From the NCBI RefSeq assembly GCF_021379005.1, contig NZ_CP075171.1, forward strand, positions 1,178,001 through 1,242,000: DNA of 64,000 nucleotides. The letters are read 5' to 3'. This stretch comes from Leptodesmis sichuanensis A121 (GTDB taxonomy: Bacteria > Cyanobacteriota > Cyanobacteriia > Leptolyngbyales > Leptolyngbyaceae). This document shows, one piece after another, positions 18,356 to 31,874 of this stretch. The notes below the pieces were generated by a model, which was not told the origin of the DNA, did not search any database, and saw only the letters and a program-made list of their open reading frames with translations. Numbering within the stretch: the stretch's first letter is position 1; the number at the start of each line of letters is the position of its first letter. The position numbers were made by a program, and so were the translations under genes.

Positions 18356-20230
18356 ATGACGGCCTTAAGCTCCTACGTTTCTCACATTTTTCCTCGCTGG
18401 CGAACCCACTTTCTGAGTTTCTTTGGCGATCGCTCCCGCTCCCTTGGACTGGGACTATTACTGGCTGGTTTTAGTAGTTTGGGGGCGATCACGATTGCAC
18501 CTACCAGTTATGCAGCCGATCGCATTTATGTGGCCTATAACATTCTGGAGCGATCGATTTCAGTCAAGGCACTGGAAGACTATGCCCAGCGGGGAGTGAT
18601 GGACGAAGATTTGGCTGTTTATGCCCAATACGCCAATCCCAAAGTCCTGGAGAACCTGCGTAGTGCCTTGCAGGCCAAAGCGGACGTTAATCCGGTTACC
18701 GTTGCCCAGTTTCTCTATTCTCCTCAGGGCGAAGCAGCACTGAAACGCCTGGGACAAGTGATTCAGCCAGAGTCCCGCATCTCTGGATATCAAGCCATTC
18801 GTGCCGCTTTAATTCTGGCGGCCAGGGATCCCGAAGGATTAACCCTGCTGAATTTTCTGCGCCGATTTCCCTCCAAAGGCATCCGGATTGATGTGGAACG
18901 CAGCTTAAGAGTAGCGGGTGAAGCTGAGCAACTGATTAATAAAACGAAACAGGCTACTCAAGCCATTATTCAGGTGGCATCGGAAGAAAGGATAACAGAT
19001 CCCCCCCTAACTAACCGGATCGACTTAAGGAGAAGTGGCCCCTTCGGATTTGACAAACAAACCATTACCCTGAACGACCCTAATCGCGGCATTGCCACTC
19101 CTTCAGCGCCAGCCGTACCCGCCTCTACCAGAGGTCTGTTAAAAGGCCGAATTTACAAAGTTGATATTTATACTCCCCGCCTGGAGAAAGCCACTGCGCC
19201 TCGATCGCTTCCCGTCGTCGTGATCTCCCACGGGTTGGGGTCAGACCGCGATTCTTTTGCTTACCTGGCCAGCCATCTGGCCTCGCATGGCTTTGTGGTG
19301 CTGGTCCCGGAACATCCCGGTAGTGACAGTAAGCAAATGGAAGCCCTGTTGCAGGGAAATGCCAGTGAAGTGTCAGAACCGGGGGAATTTGCGAATCGGC
19401 CTCTGGATATTAGTTATTTACTGGATTATCTGGAACAGCAGTCTCGCACCAACCCGACCTATCAAAGTTTCAACCTCCAGCGAGTGGGGGTGATTGGCCA
19501 ATCGTTTGGTGGCTACACGGCTCTGGCCTTGGCGGGTGCATCCATCAACTTTCCAGAGTTACAGGCCAGTTGTACAAATCTGGAGAATACCTTCAATATT
19601 TCTCTGTTCCTGCAATGTCGGGCACTGCAGTTACAGCATTCCGACCAAACCCGGTCAGATTTTCGCGATCCTCGTATCCAGGCCGCGATCGCTCTTAATC
19701 CCATTACCAGCGCTGTCCTGGGAAAAAATAACCTGAGTGCGATTCAAATCCCTACGATGATCGTGGCTGGCAGTTCTGATACTGTCACCCCCGCCCTGTT
19801 TGAACAAATCCAACCCTTTACCTGGCTCACCACCCTGGATAAGTATCTGGTACAAATCGATCCGGGAACCCACTTCTCGGTGATTGGCGATGTACCCGCC
19901 CCAAACAACAGCAGTAACAACAGCAATAACAGCAGCAATAACAGCAGCAAGCCTGCCAGTACCCCGAACTCTAACACCACCAGCCTTAGCATTCCTCCAG
20001 AGGTCATTGGGCCTGACCCTGCTGCCGCCCAGCACTATACCAAAGCCCTGGCCCTCGCTTTCTTCAAAACCTATATTGCTCAACAACCTAACTTCCGCCC
20101 CTATCTTTCTGCTACCTATGCCCGATCGATCTCCGAAACCAATTTACGAGTTGATCTGGTGCGAACTCTGCCTGCTGACCAACTGAGTCAGGGACCTGGC
20201 CGGACAGTAGCCGTAGGAGTGAAGAGGTAA
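18356..20230 (+). CDS. Secreted alpha/beta hydrolase with DUF1400-type N-terminal domain
   Basis: This protein has 624 residues. A hydrophobic N-terminus ending in SYAADRIYVAYN is a likely export signal. Residues about 55-200 resemble the cyanobacterial DUF1400 alpha-helical domain. Residues about 280-600 form an alpha/beta hydrolase of the dienelactone hydrolase / PAF-acetylhydrolase type: oxyanion region VVVISHGLGSDRDSFAYLA, nucleophile elbow VIGQSFGGYTALALAG, and a late acid/His region with MIVAGSSDTVTP and DPGTHFSVIGD. The substrate is probably an ester or lipid. An Asn/Ser microsatellite (NNSSNNSNNSS, from aacagc repeats at about 19905-19955) is inserted just after the catalytic-His region. 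Monocistronic. Confidence 0.87.
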   Translation: MTALSSYVSHIFPRWRTHFLSFFGDRSRSLGLGLLLAGFSSLGAITIAPTSYAADRIYVAYNILERSISVKALEDYAQRGVMDEDLAVYAQYANPKVLENLRSALQAKADVNPVTVAQFLYSPQGEAALKRLGQVIQPESRISGYQAIRAALILAARDPEGLTLLNFLRRFPSKGIRIDVERSLRVAGEAEQLINKTKQATQAIIQVASEERITDPPLTNRIDLRRSGPFGFDKQTITLNDPNRGIATPSAPAVPASTRGLLKGRIYKVDIYTPRLEKATAPRSLPVVVISHGLGSDRDSFAYLASHLASHGFVVLVPEHPGSDSKQMEALLQGNASEVSEPGEFANRPLDISYLLDYLEQQSRTNPTYQSFNLQRVGVIGQSFGGYTALALAGASINFPELQASCTNLENTFNISLFLQCRALQLQHSDQTRSDFRDPRIQAAIALNPITSAVLGKNNLSAIQIPTMIVAGSSDTVTPALFEQIQPFTWLTTLDKYLVQIDPGTHFSVIGDVPAPNNSSNNSNNSSNNSSKPASTPNSNTTSLSIPPEVIGPDPAAAQHYTKALALAFFKTYIAQQPNFRPYLSATYARSISETNLRVDLVRTLPADQLSQGPGRTVAVGVKR

Positions 20231-20346
20231 AGAGGGGATGGGGGAATGGAAGGGTGGGGAAGATGGGGAGGTGATGGAAGGGGGGAACAGGGAATGGTGA
20301 ATAGCCGTTCATTGATCTACCCAGATCTACCCATTTTCCCATCCAC
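20231..20346. repeat. G-rich short-repeat spacer
   Basis: A run of gatggggga / gggaaggtgg-type purine repeats lies between two convergent genes. It continues as the complementary C-rich run inside the 3' end of the antiporter gene. Similar repeats occur at 36110-36180 and inside ligA near 26560-26610. Confidence 0.7.
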
Positions 20347-22356
20347 TTACCCATGCTTATCTCCCCTATCCCCCTCACCTTCCTCATTCTCTCCCTCCTC
20401 TCCCTTCACGCCTTCATCCGTTTTACCTGTTTCACTCTCTCCTTGCCGCTGTTCACTGTCCACTGCCACTGCGATCGCGGGAACGGTCGCCTTCTCGACC
20501 TCTGGCAACTTTTCAGGGGTTAACCGGGTTTGAGGGGCACCCGACAGCAGTTTTAACAATTCAGGTCGGGGATCGTGCAGGAGGTAGATCAGCCGATCGC
20601 CGACCTGCCAGGTTTCTTCGGCTGAAACAACCTGCAGGCGATCGCCCCGCTCTACCAACAGGGGGACTAACGAACCCTCCTCAATTAGTTTTTGCAGGTA
20701 AGTTTGTTGCATTTCCAATCGTGCTTCTGTGAAATCAAGTTCACCTAACTTCACGGAACCATCGGCAATGTATTGGCTCCAGGTTTTGATCGGAATCTGG
20801 GCCACAAACGCCTGCTTAATTTTGGGATTGGAACTGGTATTACTCACTTCAGGGTCTCGTGGGAAGATCGCCAGCACATGGGGAGGGCCAAATTCCTCCT
20901 CGGCTCGTTGCGCCACCACTAAATTCACTTCCCCATTACTGGTCATCGCCAGAAACGTACCCTTGGCGGCCAGTCCGGCTCGCTCCAACACATCTGTATC
21001 TAAGGCACTGCTGATAAAAATTGGGATCTTCTCCGCTGCCGCCTGCTCTTTCGCTTCGGGAGCCGTATCCAGTAACACTACCGCTTCCCCTTTTTCAAGA
21101 AATAGTCGAGCAATCAGCAAACTGAGGGGATTACAGCCAACAATTACGGCTCCCTTGGCCGCTTGAGACGTGATGTTTAATAAATTGGCGACCCCCTGCG
21201 CGGTCAGCGCCTGCACAAAAACCGTCAGGATAATCGTCAGAAAGACCAGGGCTTTAATCGAATCGCCACCGTTAATGCCCCGTTGAGTTAACGAGATAGC
21301 AAACAAAGAAGCCACAGATGCTGCCACAATTCCGCGCGGAGCCACCCAGGAGAGAAATAGTTTCTGCCGCAAACTCAGGCCACTATTCCAGGTACAAATC
21401 CAAATATTGATTGGACGCACTACAAACATCAGGGTCAGAACGGTCAGTACGCCGCCCCATCCCAACGCCATCACCCCTGGAATCGACAGATCTGCTGCCA
21501 ATAAAATAAATAGGACAGAAACCGCCAGGGTCGAGAGTTGGCCTTTAAAGCGTTTGAGCAATCGTTCTTCGGGCAGTGAGGAAGCTCTCAGAACAATGCC
21601 AGCCGCAACGGCAGCCATCAAACCCGACTCACTCTGCAAGGACTGCGCTAACCCAAACCAGCCCCATTGCCCAGCCAGCACGACCAGACTTTTGAGGTCA
21701 TCAGAGATAAATTGGGCACGCTTCAAAATCTGACCAATCAGCCATCCTCCCGCAATCCCAATAACGCTCCCAATTCCCAAACGGCTAACCAATCCGCCCG
21801 CAATCTCGATCGGCTCGGCATCCCCGTTAATCAAAATATTCAGAACGACGACAGCCAGAATTGCCCCAACGGGATCGATCAGCACCCCCTCCCCTTCCAG
21901 CAAAGTCGTTACCCGGCGATCGACCTTCACCTGCTTCAACAAAGGGTTGATCACTGTTGGCCCGGTCACAACCACCAGGGAGGCATACAGAAAAGAAATT
22001 GGCCAGGGAAACTCACTTAGCCAGTGGGCCGCCATTCCCCCACCCAGGAGCGTAATCAGCGTGCCCACGGTGACTAAATTTCGCAGGCTCCCAGACACCC
22101 GCCCCAGATCCCGCAACTGCAAGTTAAATCCGCCTTCAAACAGGATGATTGCCACCAGCAGCGGCACCAACACATCCAGTCCGACTCCCAGCCAACTTGG
22201 GTGCAAGATACTCAGACCACTGGGGCCAAGCACAATCCCAAACAGCAGCAGCAGGGCGATCGCGGGTGCATTGACATACTCGGCCAGCACCTGCGCCCCT
22301 ACCCCAGCCACAACCGTCAGGATAATTTGCAGTGTCAGGCCAAGGGACACATCCAT
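20347..22356 (-). CDS. CPA-type Na+/H+ antiporter with TrkA-N domain
   Basis: An inner-membrane cation/proton antiporter (669 residues). About twelve hydrophobic helices span residues 5-390, with the transport core VVVTGPTVINPLL and LLEGEGVLIDPVGAILAVVV. A TrkA-N/RCK-like nucleotide-binding domain follows (GAVIVGCNPLSLLIARLFLE, then VVLLDTAPEA), then a TrkA-C-like part. The last 40 residues (SEQRQGESETGK, then GEEGENEEGEGDRGDKHG) are encoded by the G-rich repeat and look like a recent read-through extension. It starts 7 bp after mltA and is probably co-transcribed. Expected role: pH and Na+ homeostasis. Confidence 0.92.
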   Translation of the reverse strand: MDVSLGLTLQIILTVVAGVGAQVLAEYVNAPAIALLLLFGIVLGPSGLSILHPSWLGVGLDVLVPLLVAIILFEGGFNLQLRDLGRVSGSLRNLVTVGTLITLLGGGMAAHWLSEFPWPISFLYASLVVVTGPTVINPLLKQVKVDRRVTTLLEGEGVLIDPVGAILAVVVLNILINGDAEPIEIAGGLVSRLGIGSVIGIAGGWLIGQILKRAQFISDDLKSLVVLAGQWGWFGLAQSLQSESGLMAAVAAGIVLRASSLPEERLLKRFKGQLSTLAVSVLFILLAADLSIPGVMALGWGGVLTVLTLMFVVRPINIWICTWNSGLSLRQKLFLSWVAPRGIVAASVASLFAISLTQRGINGGDSIKALVFLTIILTVFVQALTAQGVANLLNITSQAAKGAVIVGCNPLSLLIARLFLEKGEAVVLLDTAPEAKEQAAAEKIPIFISSALDTDVLERAGLAAKGTFLAMTSNGEVNLVVAQRAEEEFGPPHVLAIFPRDPEVSNTSSNPKIKQAFVAQIPIKTWSQYIADGSVKLGELDFTEARLEMQQTYLQKLIEEGSLVPLLVERGDRLQVVSAEETWQVGDRLIYLLHDPRPELLKLLSGAPQTRLTPEKLPEVEKATVPAIAVAVDSEQRQGESETGKTDEGVKGEEGENEEGEGDRGDKHG

Positions 22357-22363
22357 GAGAGCG

Positions 22364-23590
22364 CTACTTCAATAACAAGTAGTAAAGCTGTCCAGGTGCA
22401 TTGATCAGCCCTGCCCGATCGCCCGCCAGAGTTCCCGTTCCCATAAAAATATCCACCCGACCTGCGCCTTTAATCGCGCCACCTGTATCCTGATCTAGCA
22501 CGTAACGGGTCGCCAGTTGCGACTCCAACTTTCCGGGAGCCGTCTGTACCGGAATTTGCGTTTGAATGACAGCCAGTGCCCCTGGTGGAAACAGGGATTT
22601 ATCGGTCGCGATCGAACGTTCCGGCAACACAGGGACTCCCAAACTGCCCGTCGCGGGACTGCCTCCGGTGGGCTGGAAAAAGACAAAGCGTTGATTTTTC
22701 GGTAAGTACACATCCAACTCATCAGGATGGTCTTTGAAATATTGCACCACCGCAGGCAGGGTTAACTCTTCTGGTTTAATTTTGCCTGCTTTCACCAATT
22801 CCCGTCCAATCCCGATGTAGGGGTAATCCGTATTGCCCGCATAGCCGATCGTCATTGTGCTGCCATCGGTCAAATGCAGGCGGGCCGATCCCTGCACCTG
22901 AATCAAAAATGCTTCCAGGCGATCGCGCAACCACACCAGTTCCAATCCCTTCAGCGGCCCTTTCGAGAACTGCAGGCCATCTGTTCCTTCCAACTCCTGC
23001 CGGGTCGGGTGAGGTTTGCGCCAGGAGGCAAAATTCGGCGGCACCCGAAAAATGGGGTAGGAAAACTCCCTGGTGCGTACCCGACTGGCTTCGTGAATTG
23101 GCTCAAAATAGCCTGTAAAGCCGACTGTTCCCTGACCATCCTTCCCCGTGGATTGGTAGAACACAAATTCCCGTTCGATCGCGGCCTGCAACGCCTCTGC
23201 GGATTTACTTTGGACGACTAACTGACGGAACCGCTCCAGACTGCGTCGCACCCGATCGCGGGTAATTCCAGGAATGGCATAGCGACGGTAATCCTCTGCG
23301 GCTCTGGCCGTTCTCAGGTAGCGCAGGCTGTGGTCGATCGCGGCTAACAGCACTTTACGATCACCTCGTTGACCAGAAGCACCCAGGATCTGGGTATCAG
23401 GCTGCAGGGAGATGGGCGATCGCGCAGGCACTAAGGGAGGAACAGGAGCAGGAGCAGGCTGGGGAGAAGCCACCTGGGATACTCGTTCAGCCGTCCTCTC
23501 CAGCACATCCTTACTATTGCCCGTTGGTACGTTGATCAAACCCACTGCCAGCAGGGCAAGCGAGGAGACGATCGTCACAATTCGATCCAT
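22364..23590 (-). CDS. mltA: Membrane-bound lytic murein transglycosylase A
   Basis: This enzyme cleaves the glycan strands of peptidoglycan, forming 1,6-anhydromuramyl ends. It has 408 residues: an N-terminal hydrophobic segment (IVTIVSSLALLAVGLINV), a Pro-rich linker, the MltA domain (GFTGYFEPIHEASRVRT, then AFLIQVQGSARLHLTDGS, GYAGNTDYPYIGIGREL) and the C-terminal 3D domain (YVLDQDTGGAIKGAGRVDIF) that carries the catalytic Asp. No lipobox Cys is visible, so it is probably anchored by the N-terminal helix. It sits 8 bp after the small conserved gene and 7 bp before the antiporter gene. Confidence 0.95.
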   Translation of the reverse strand: MDRIVTIVSSLALLAVGLINVPTGNSKDVLERTAERVSQVASPQPAPAPVPPLVPARSPISLQPDTQILGASGQRGDRKVLLAAIDHSLRYLRTARAAEDYRRYAIPGITRDRVRRSLERFRQLVVQSKSAEALQAAIEREFVFYQSTGKDGQGTVGFTGYFEPIHEASRVRTREFSYPIFRVPPNFASWRKPHPTRQELEGTDGLQFSKGPLKGLELVWLRDRLEAFLIQVQGSARLHLTDGSTMTIGYAGNTDYPYIGIGRELVKAGKIKPEELTLPAVVQYFKDHPDELDVYLPKNQRFVFFQPTGGSPATGSLGVPVLPERSIATDKSLFPPGALAVIQTQIPVQTAPGKLESQLATRYVLDQDTGGAIKGAGRVDIFMGTGTLAGDRAGLINAPGQLYYLLLK

Positions 23591-23598
23591 TTCAACCG

Positions 23599-23898
23599 TT
23601 AAAATCGTTCAACACTGGAGCTAAAGACGGGTTCTACCCGAATGCCAATCACTTTTGAGGGGCGCAGCACCATATATTCTCCCTGGACGTTCTTAATTGG
23701 CACCGTAATGAAGTCGTGAGAGGTTGATTTAGGCACCAACTCACCGCTGTACCACTTCTGAAACTCTTGAATGGTGGGGAAGCGAACTTCTTCCCGGTGT
23801 CCCCCTTCAATCAGCAGGTGAACTGCATACTCGGTCGGAGTGCGGGCATATTTGCTGCGCCGCTGTTCTCCCGTTGCTCCATCAGCCGCTTGAGTCAT
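23599..23898 (-). CDS. Conserved small protein, unknown function
   Basis: A soluble, 99-residue protein that I do not recognise beyond its resemblance to small conserved cyanobacterial proteins. It has a basic N-terminal part (EQRRSKYARTPTEYAVHLLI) and a central hydrophobic/aromatic part (FPTIQEFQKWYSGELV, then FITVPIKNVQGEYMVLRPSKVIGIRVEPV) suggesting a compact beta-rich fold. It is tightly linked to mltA (8 bp). Confidence 0.75.
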   Translation of the reverse strand: MTQAADGATGEQRRSKYARTPTEYAVHLLIEGGHREEVRFPTIQEFQKWYSGELVPKSTSHDFITVPIKNVQGEYMVLRPSKVIGIRVEPVFSSSVERF

Positions 23899-23997
23899 AG
23901 AACCTGTCTTCTTGCGTGTACGTTGTCATTATCTAGCACGAATGCCAGATAAAATCACTTTGCCCAGGGCAGGGGCAAAAGTATCAGTTAAACCATC

Positions 23998-24765
23998 TCA
24001 GCTAAACAAATTAAACCGCTTCAGTTGGGTTTGTAGCAAAGGGAGTAAAGTTTTGCGAAGTTGGGCTTTGTCCTTAAATAACACCCGATTTTGACCAGGC
24101 AGATCAAACGGAAACTGTCCGGGCAAGTCATCCCGCTCCATTTGAGCCAGCAAAATTTGCTCTTTGCGTTTGCATTGCAGGGCATACCCAACTTCCACAC
24201 AGACAGTGGGACTGGGCAACACCTGAGTCGGTGAGCCAGAAATCTGGGCGATCGCCGTTGTATCCGCAATGAACAGCAGACTCTGGCGAATCGATCGCAT
24301 CAGCGTACTATCCAGGCGGGTGGGGCCATCGGTTAAGCGGTGGGATTCTTTCAGAAGAATGGGAAGGCGCGATTTAGCATTGATTTTTTCTAACGCTGCT
24401 GCCAATTCATCTCGCAAAATCTCACCGGATTCCGGAAATTCAGTTTGATAACAGAAGAAAATGACTGGCTCTAAACCGGCCATAATCTCCTGTTTGGTGA
24501 AATAGATTTCGTGACTGCGGAGGTCAATATTAGCGATCGCATAGCCGCCACTTCCCTCAATATAAAATTCAACGGTTTCCCCTTCTAAATAACGTTGAAA
24601 CCAGGCCGATTTAAGCACGTCTTCACTATCATCTAAAAAATCCGCACGCAACCCGGATTTCAGTAAACTATTTCGACTCAGACGCAAATCATGGGGACGT
24701 TTTTCTAATTCCTTAATTGGCTCGTACTCTTCCAGATACCAGGCCCTAAGCGCAATGATAGCCAT
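23998..24765 (-). CDS. Protein with C-terminal TIR-like/nucleotide-binding fold
   Basis: This protein has 255 residues. The N-terminal half (ALRAWYLEEYEPIKELEKRP, later YFTKQEIMAGLEPVIFFCY) is conserved-looking but unfamiliar. The C-terminal half has the order SLLFIADTTAI, then PSPTVCVEVGYALQCKRKEQILLAQ, then PFDLPGQNRVLF. This matches the scheme (I/V)-D-T ... NPNV-x-E-x-GYA ... PFD(L/I) of TIR-like and deoxyribosyltransferase-like nucleotide-binding domains; the Glu of VEVGYA would be the catalytic residue. It might hydrolyse NAD or a nucleotide, which is inference from fold motifs only. It lies 99 bp upstream of the mltA unit, same strand. Confidence 0.7.
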   Translation of the reverse strand: MAIIALRAWYLEEYEPIKELEKRPHDLRLSRNSLLKSGLRADFLDDSEDVLKSAWFQRYLEGETVEFYIEGSGGYAIANIDLRSHEIYFTKQEIMAGLEPVIFFCYQTEFPESGEILRDELAAALEKINAKSRLPILLKESHRLTDGPTRLDSTLMRSIRQSLLFIADTTAIAQISGSPTQVLPSPTVCVEVGYALQCKRKEQILLAQMERDDLPGQFPFDLPGQNRVLFKDKAQLRKTLLPLLQTQLKRFNLFS

Positions 24766-25262
24766 TCTGTACCCTAGTTTTTAGGTTTAAAACTACAACA
24801 GCACCCAACGATTCTACTCTCTGAGTGACCCCCTCTCCTGCTTCTATTCTATCTGGAGGTGAACTGATCGGATACCCGGATTAACTCCCAGTATTTCAGT
24901 TGCAACACTCCCTACTGTATAGCTGAGGAAGTATCAAATTTCGCTTTGGGTGCTGCTGTAGTTTAGACGAGACAGATTTAAATGAAACAGCGCTTTTACC
25001 TCTTAACTAACTTTGAACATTGGCTGTTAATCTGCCAGGGAAGCTTGGTAGCTTCAATTAACACCATACCCATCACCGGAGTGGGGATCAAGTCTGTGTA
25101 ATTAAAGTTCAATTTTGTTCGCCAAAATACAATATTTTTCTTAACAAATGGAGGTGGGGATTGGGGATTAGGGATGGGATGATAGTCTCAAATCCAAGTT
25201 TGCGATCCTATCAATCCGCCATGTAGTTGTCGTTTTTCCGTAAATGTAGTTGACATTGAATA
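24766..25262. other. 497-bp stretch without a recognisable gene
   Basis: A/T-rich DNA with gggattaggg-type repeat near 25155-25180. One 39-codon open frame (ATG 24982 to stop 25101, beginning MKQRFYLLTNFEHWLLI) has no recognised relatives and no clear ribosome-binding site. Promoters for the leftward unit must lie at its left end. Confidence 0.5.
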
Positions 25263-25565
25263 CTAATTTCCTGGCTTGAAGGGTTTGCGGATTTCAAAGG
25301 AAATGGGGCGTTCAGAGTGAACTTTGGGAGTTGCTGACAGAGTTACCTTAGGGGTCTGACCAGCAGGAATTTCGGGTGGGGAATCGGGTTCCTGGTAGTC
25401 CAGGTGGAAGGGGAGATCGGAGAGTTTGTCGTAGTTGGAAGCGATCGCCAGAAATGCCCCACCCAAAATGAAAATCGGCATGGGCAGAGTGATCTCGTGC
25501 AGCCACTGAAACAATTCCGCTGCCCCAAACAGCAAAATAAAACTGGTTAACCAAACTCGCATCAC
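25263..25565 (-). CDS. Small membrane protein, conserved type
   Basis: This protein has 100 residues with two hydrophobic helices (VWLTSFILLFGAAELFQWL and LPMPIFILGGAFLAIASNY), then a polar C-terminal tail. I do not know a function. It is divergent from ligA with about 100 bp between, so the two may share a regulatory region. Confidence 0.75.
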   Translation of the reverse strand: MMRVWLTSFILLFGAAELFQWLHEITLPMPIFILGGAFLAIASNYDKLSDLPFHLDYQEPDSPPEIPAGQTPKVTLSATPKVHSERPISFEIRKPFKPGN

Positions 25566-25665
25566 TAACCGAGAACCTTTACTCTATAGCAACTACCTGG
25601 CAGGATAGCTGATCTTTTCCGACTTGGGACAAAAACCTTTCGCTTCCAGCTTCCGACCTCGCTAA

Positions 25666-30056
<4,391 letters not shown>

Positions 30057-30097
30057 GGGTTTAGGTGGGGTGAATTAGCCAGTGTAAAGAAAATAAA

Positions 30098-30170
30098 CCT
30101 TGTCCAAGGCCAGAACTGTAGTTTCTCTGCTCGGAAAACGATCGTTCTCTTGCTGGACTTGGTTTAGATC
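30098..30170 (-). promoter_or_regulatory. Conserved 73-bp leader upstream of the ethylene-type kinase (copy B)
   Basis: The partner of copy A at 16162-16234, gapless and about 82% identical. On the gene strand CCAAGTCCAG can pair with CTGGCCTTGG (one T-C mismatch). Relative to copy A, a G-U pair becomes G-C, but another pair is lost. AGAGAA and CAGAGAAAC are invariant. It is 41 bp from the start codon, so it would lie in the 5' UTR or promoter. Confidence 0.65.
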
Positions 30171-30271
30171 TGAGGCGTGATGCATTCAGAAAACCAAAAA
30201 GGCTTTTATCTGTCTACTCCCCCTGGAGGTAGACTGAGGAGGTCTATCACGCGGAATACAAGAGGACATTC

Positions 30272-31144
30272 ATGACTGAGGTTGCGATCGGTATTATTGG
30301 CGGCAGTGGTCTTTACAAGATGGAAGCACTCAAGGATGTGGAAGAAGTTCAGGTAGAGACTCCTTTCGGCCAACCTTCAGATGTGTTAATCGTCGGCACT
30401 TTGGACGGAGTACGGGTGGCTTTTTTAGCCCGTCATGGTCGCTATCACCACTTGCTGCCCTCCGAGTTACCGTTTAGAGCCAATATTTATGCGATGAAGA
30501 GTATTGGCGTGAAATACCTCATTTCAGCTTCAGCCGTCGGTTCCTTGAAAGCCGAAGCCAAGCCATTAGATATGGTCATACCGGATCAATTTATCGATCG
30601 CACCAAAAATCGCATTTCTACCTTTTTTGGCGAAGGAGTTGTGGCTCATATTGCCTTTGGGGATCCGGTCTGCCCAAAGCTAGCCAAAATCCTGGCAGAT
30701 GCAGTGGAGAGTCTGCAACTCACGGATGTCACGCTGCACCGGAGCGGTACTTACGTCTGTATGGAAGGCCCAGCCTTTTCCACCAAGGCAGAATCTCACC
30801 TGTATCGCAGTTGGGGTGCTACGGTGATTGGCATGACGAATCTCCCGGAAGCGAAACTGGCGCGCGAAGCAGAGATCGCCTACGCCACCCTGGCCCTGGT
30901 AACAGATTACGACTGCTGGCATCCCGATCATGACAGTGTCACCGTTGATATGGTGATTGCCAACTTGCAACGCAATGCCATCAATGCTCAAAAGGTAATT
31001 CAAGAAACGGTGCGTCGGTTGGCCGCCGCCCCCCCTGAGTCAGATGCCCACTCAGCACTGAAATATGCCATTTTGACTCCCCTGGATAAGATTTCGGCTG
31101 AGGCAAAAGAGCGGCTGGGTTTATTGCTGCAGAAGTATGTGTAA
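30272..31144 (+). CDS. mtnP: S-methyl-5'-thioadenosine phosphorylase
   Basis: Splits 5'-methylthioadenosine with phosphate into adenine and 5-methylthioribose-1-phosphate in methionine salvage. The family is recognised by [15 protein letters not shown], phosphate-binding [21 protein letters not shown], and the base-site block [22 protein letters not shown] followed by [17 protein letters not shown] and TDYDCWH. The length (290 residues) is normal. The gene is monocistronic, with about 215 bp upstream that hold the leader of the divergent kinase. Confidence 0.97.
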   Translation: MTEVAIGIIGGSGLYKMEALKDVEEVQVETPFGQPSDVLIVGTLDGVRVAFLARHGRYHHLLPSELPFRANIYAMKSIGVKYLISASAVGSLKAEAKPLDMVIPDQFIDRTKNRISTFFGEGVVAHIAFGDPVCPKLAKILADAVESLQLTDVTLHRSGTYVCMEGPAFSTKAESHLYRSWGATVIGMTNLPEAKLAREAEIAYATLALVTDYDCWHPDHDSVTVDMVIANLQRNAINAQKVIQETVRRLAAAPPESDAHSALKYAILTPLDKISAEAKERLGLLLQKYV

Positions 31145-31206
31145 GCAGAGGTGAATGGAGAATAGTAATGCGATGATGGGATAACAGCATGACGAAATGA
31201 TGGGTG

Positions 31207-31235
31207 GTAGAGATGTCTCGGTGCAACGTCTCTAT
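31207..31235. repeat. gtagagatg...acgtctctat palindrome
   Basis: An inverted repeat (gtagagatgt and acgtctctat) just downstream of mtnP; the sister copy is at 9211-9237. It belongs to a dispersed short palindrome family and could act as a weak terminator. Confidence 0.6.
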
Positions 31236-31298
31236 AGGTGGATAGGTGCATGGAGGATGAGAGATAGTAGAGATAGCAGGGTAAGGAAGCTTTGACCT

Positions 31299-31652
31299 AT
31301 GCCGGATTGTCCGAAATGCCATCAAGCTGTTGAGACTCAGGCACTGGAGTGCCCTTATTGCCGCACTCCATTAAAGGCGCACGGACATCCAGGGATGACG
31401 TTATATCAGGCGACCGGAAAAGAGCCTCTCTGCTTAACCTGCCTCTACCATGAGGATGACACCTGTACATTTCCCAAGCGCCCGTTTGCCATGGATTGCA
31501 CTTTGTATTGCGATCGCACCCGTCCCTCTACCCCCACCAAACCTGGGTACAGTCCTGGTTTTCAAATTCAAGTCTGGTTTAAGCGCAACCTCACCTGGAT
31601 CATTCTGGCAGCATTGGTGTTGATCAGTTTGCTCATTGCTTTGCTTCAGTAG
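31299..31652 (+). CDS. Small zinc-ribbon protein with C-terminal membrane anchor
   Basis: This protein has 117 residues. An N-terminal zinc ribbon (CPKCHQAV, then CPYCRTPL) is followed by a second Cys-rich part (LCLTCLYHEDDTCTFPKRP, then DCTLYCDR) and a C-terminal transmembrane helix (LTWIILAALVLISLLIALL). It is probably a tail-anchored metal-binding protein facing the cytoplasm. Function unknown. The repeat DNA begins about 40 bp after its stop. Confidence 0.8.
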   Translation: MPDCPKCHQAVETQALECPYCRTPLKAHGHPGMTLYQATGKEPLCLTCLYHEDDTCTFPKRPFAMDCTLYCDRTRPSTPTKPGYSPGFQIQVWFKRNLTWIILAALVLISLLIALLQ

Positions 31653-31689
31653 CAATTGTCCTTGGTCATTCGTCAAGAGGTAGTTGGCT

Positions 31690-31812
31690 GAGATAATCTC
31701 AAACCTAACCCCCAACCCCCTTCCCTACAAGGGAAGGAGGCTTTGAAGAGTTCCCCTCTCCGCATCGGGGAGGGGCTAGGGGAGGGGTTTTTAAGGTGGA
31801 TGAGATAATCTC
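31690..31812. repeat. MITE-like element with two hairpins between GAGATAATCTC copies
   Basis: Two copies of the palindrome GAGATAATCTC (31690-31700 and 31802-31812; both followed by A/G-ACCT) bracket about 100 bp containing the hairpins CCTTCCCT/AGGGAAGG (31719-31737) and CCCCTCTCCG/CGGGGAGGGG (31753-31775). It looks like a non-autonomous repeat with target or terminal duplications. Confidence 0.65.
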
Positions 31813-31874
31813 AGACCTCCATCCGTCAAGAACCAGCACCAAAGCACAAAGGATTAATGAAAAACAACACCTCT

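Noticed and set aside
19744-20007. Minus-strand open frame with a long leucine run
   Set aside because: It is the reverse reading of the aacagc microsatellite within the hydrolase gene.
24982-25101. 39-codon open frame starting MKQRFYLLTNFEHW in a gene-free region
   Set aside because: No recognised family, no clear ribosome-binding site and ordinary A/T-rich DNA; not listed as a gene.
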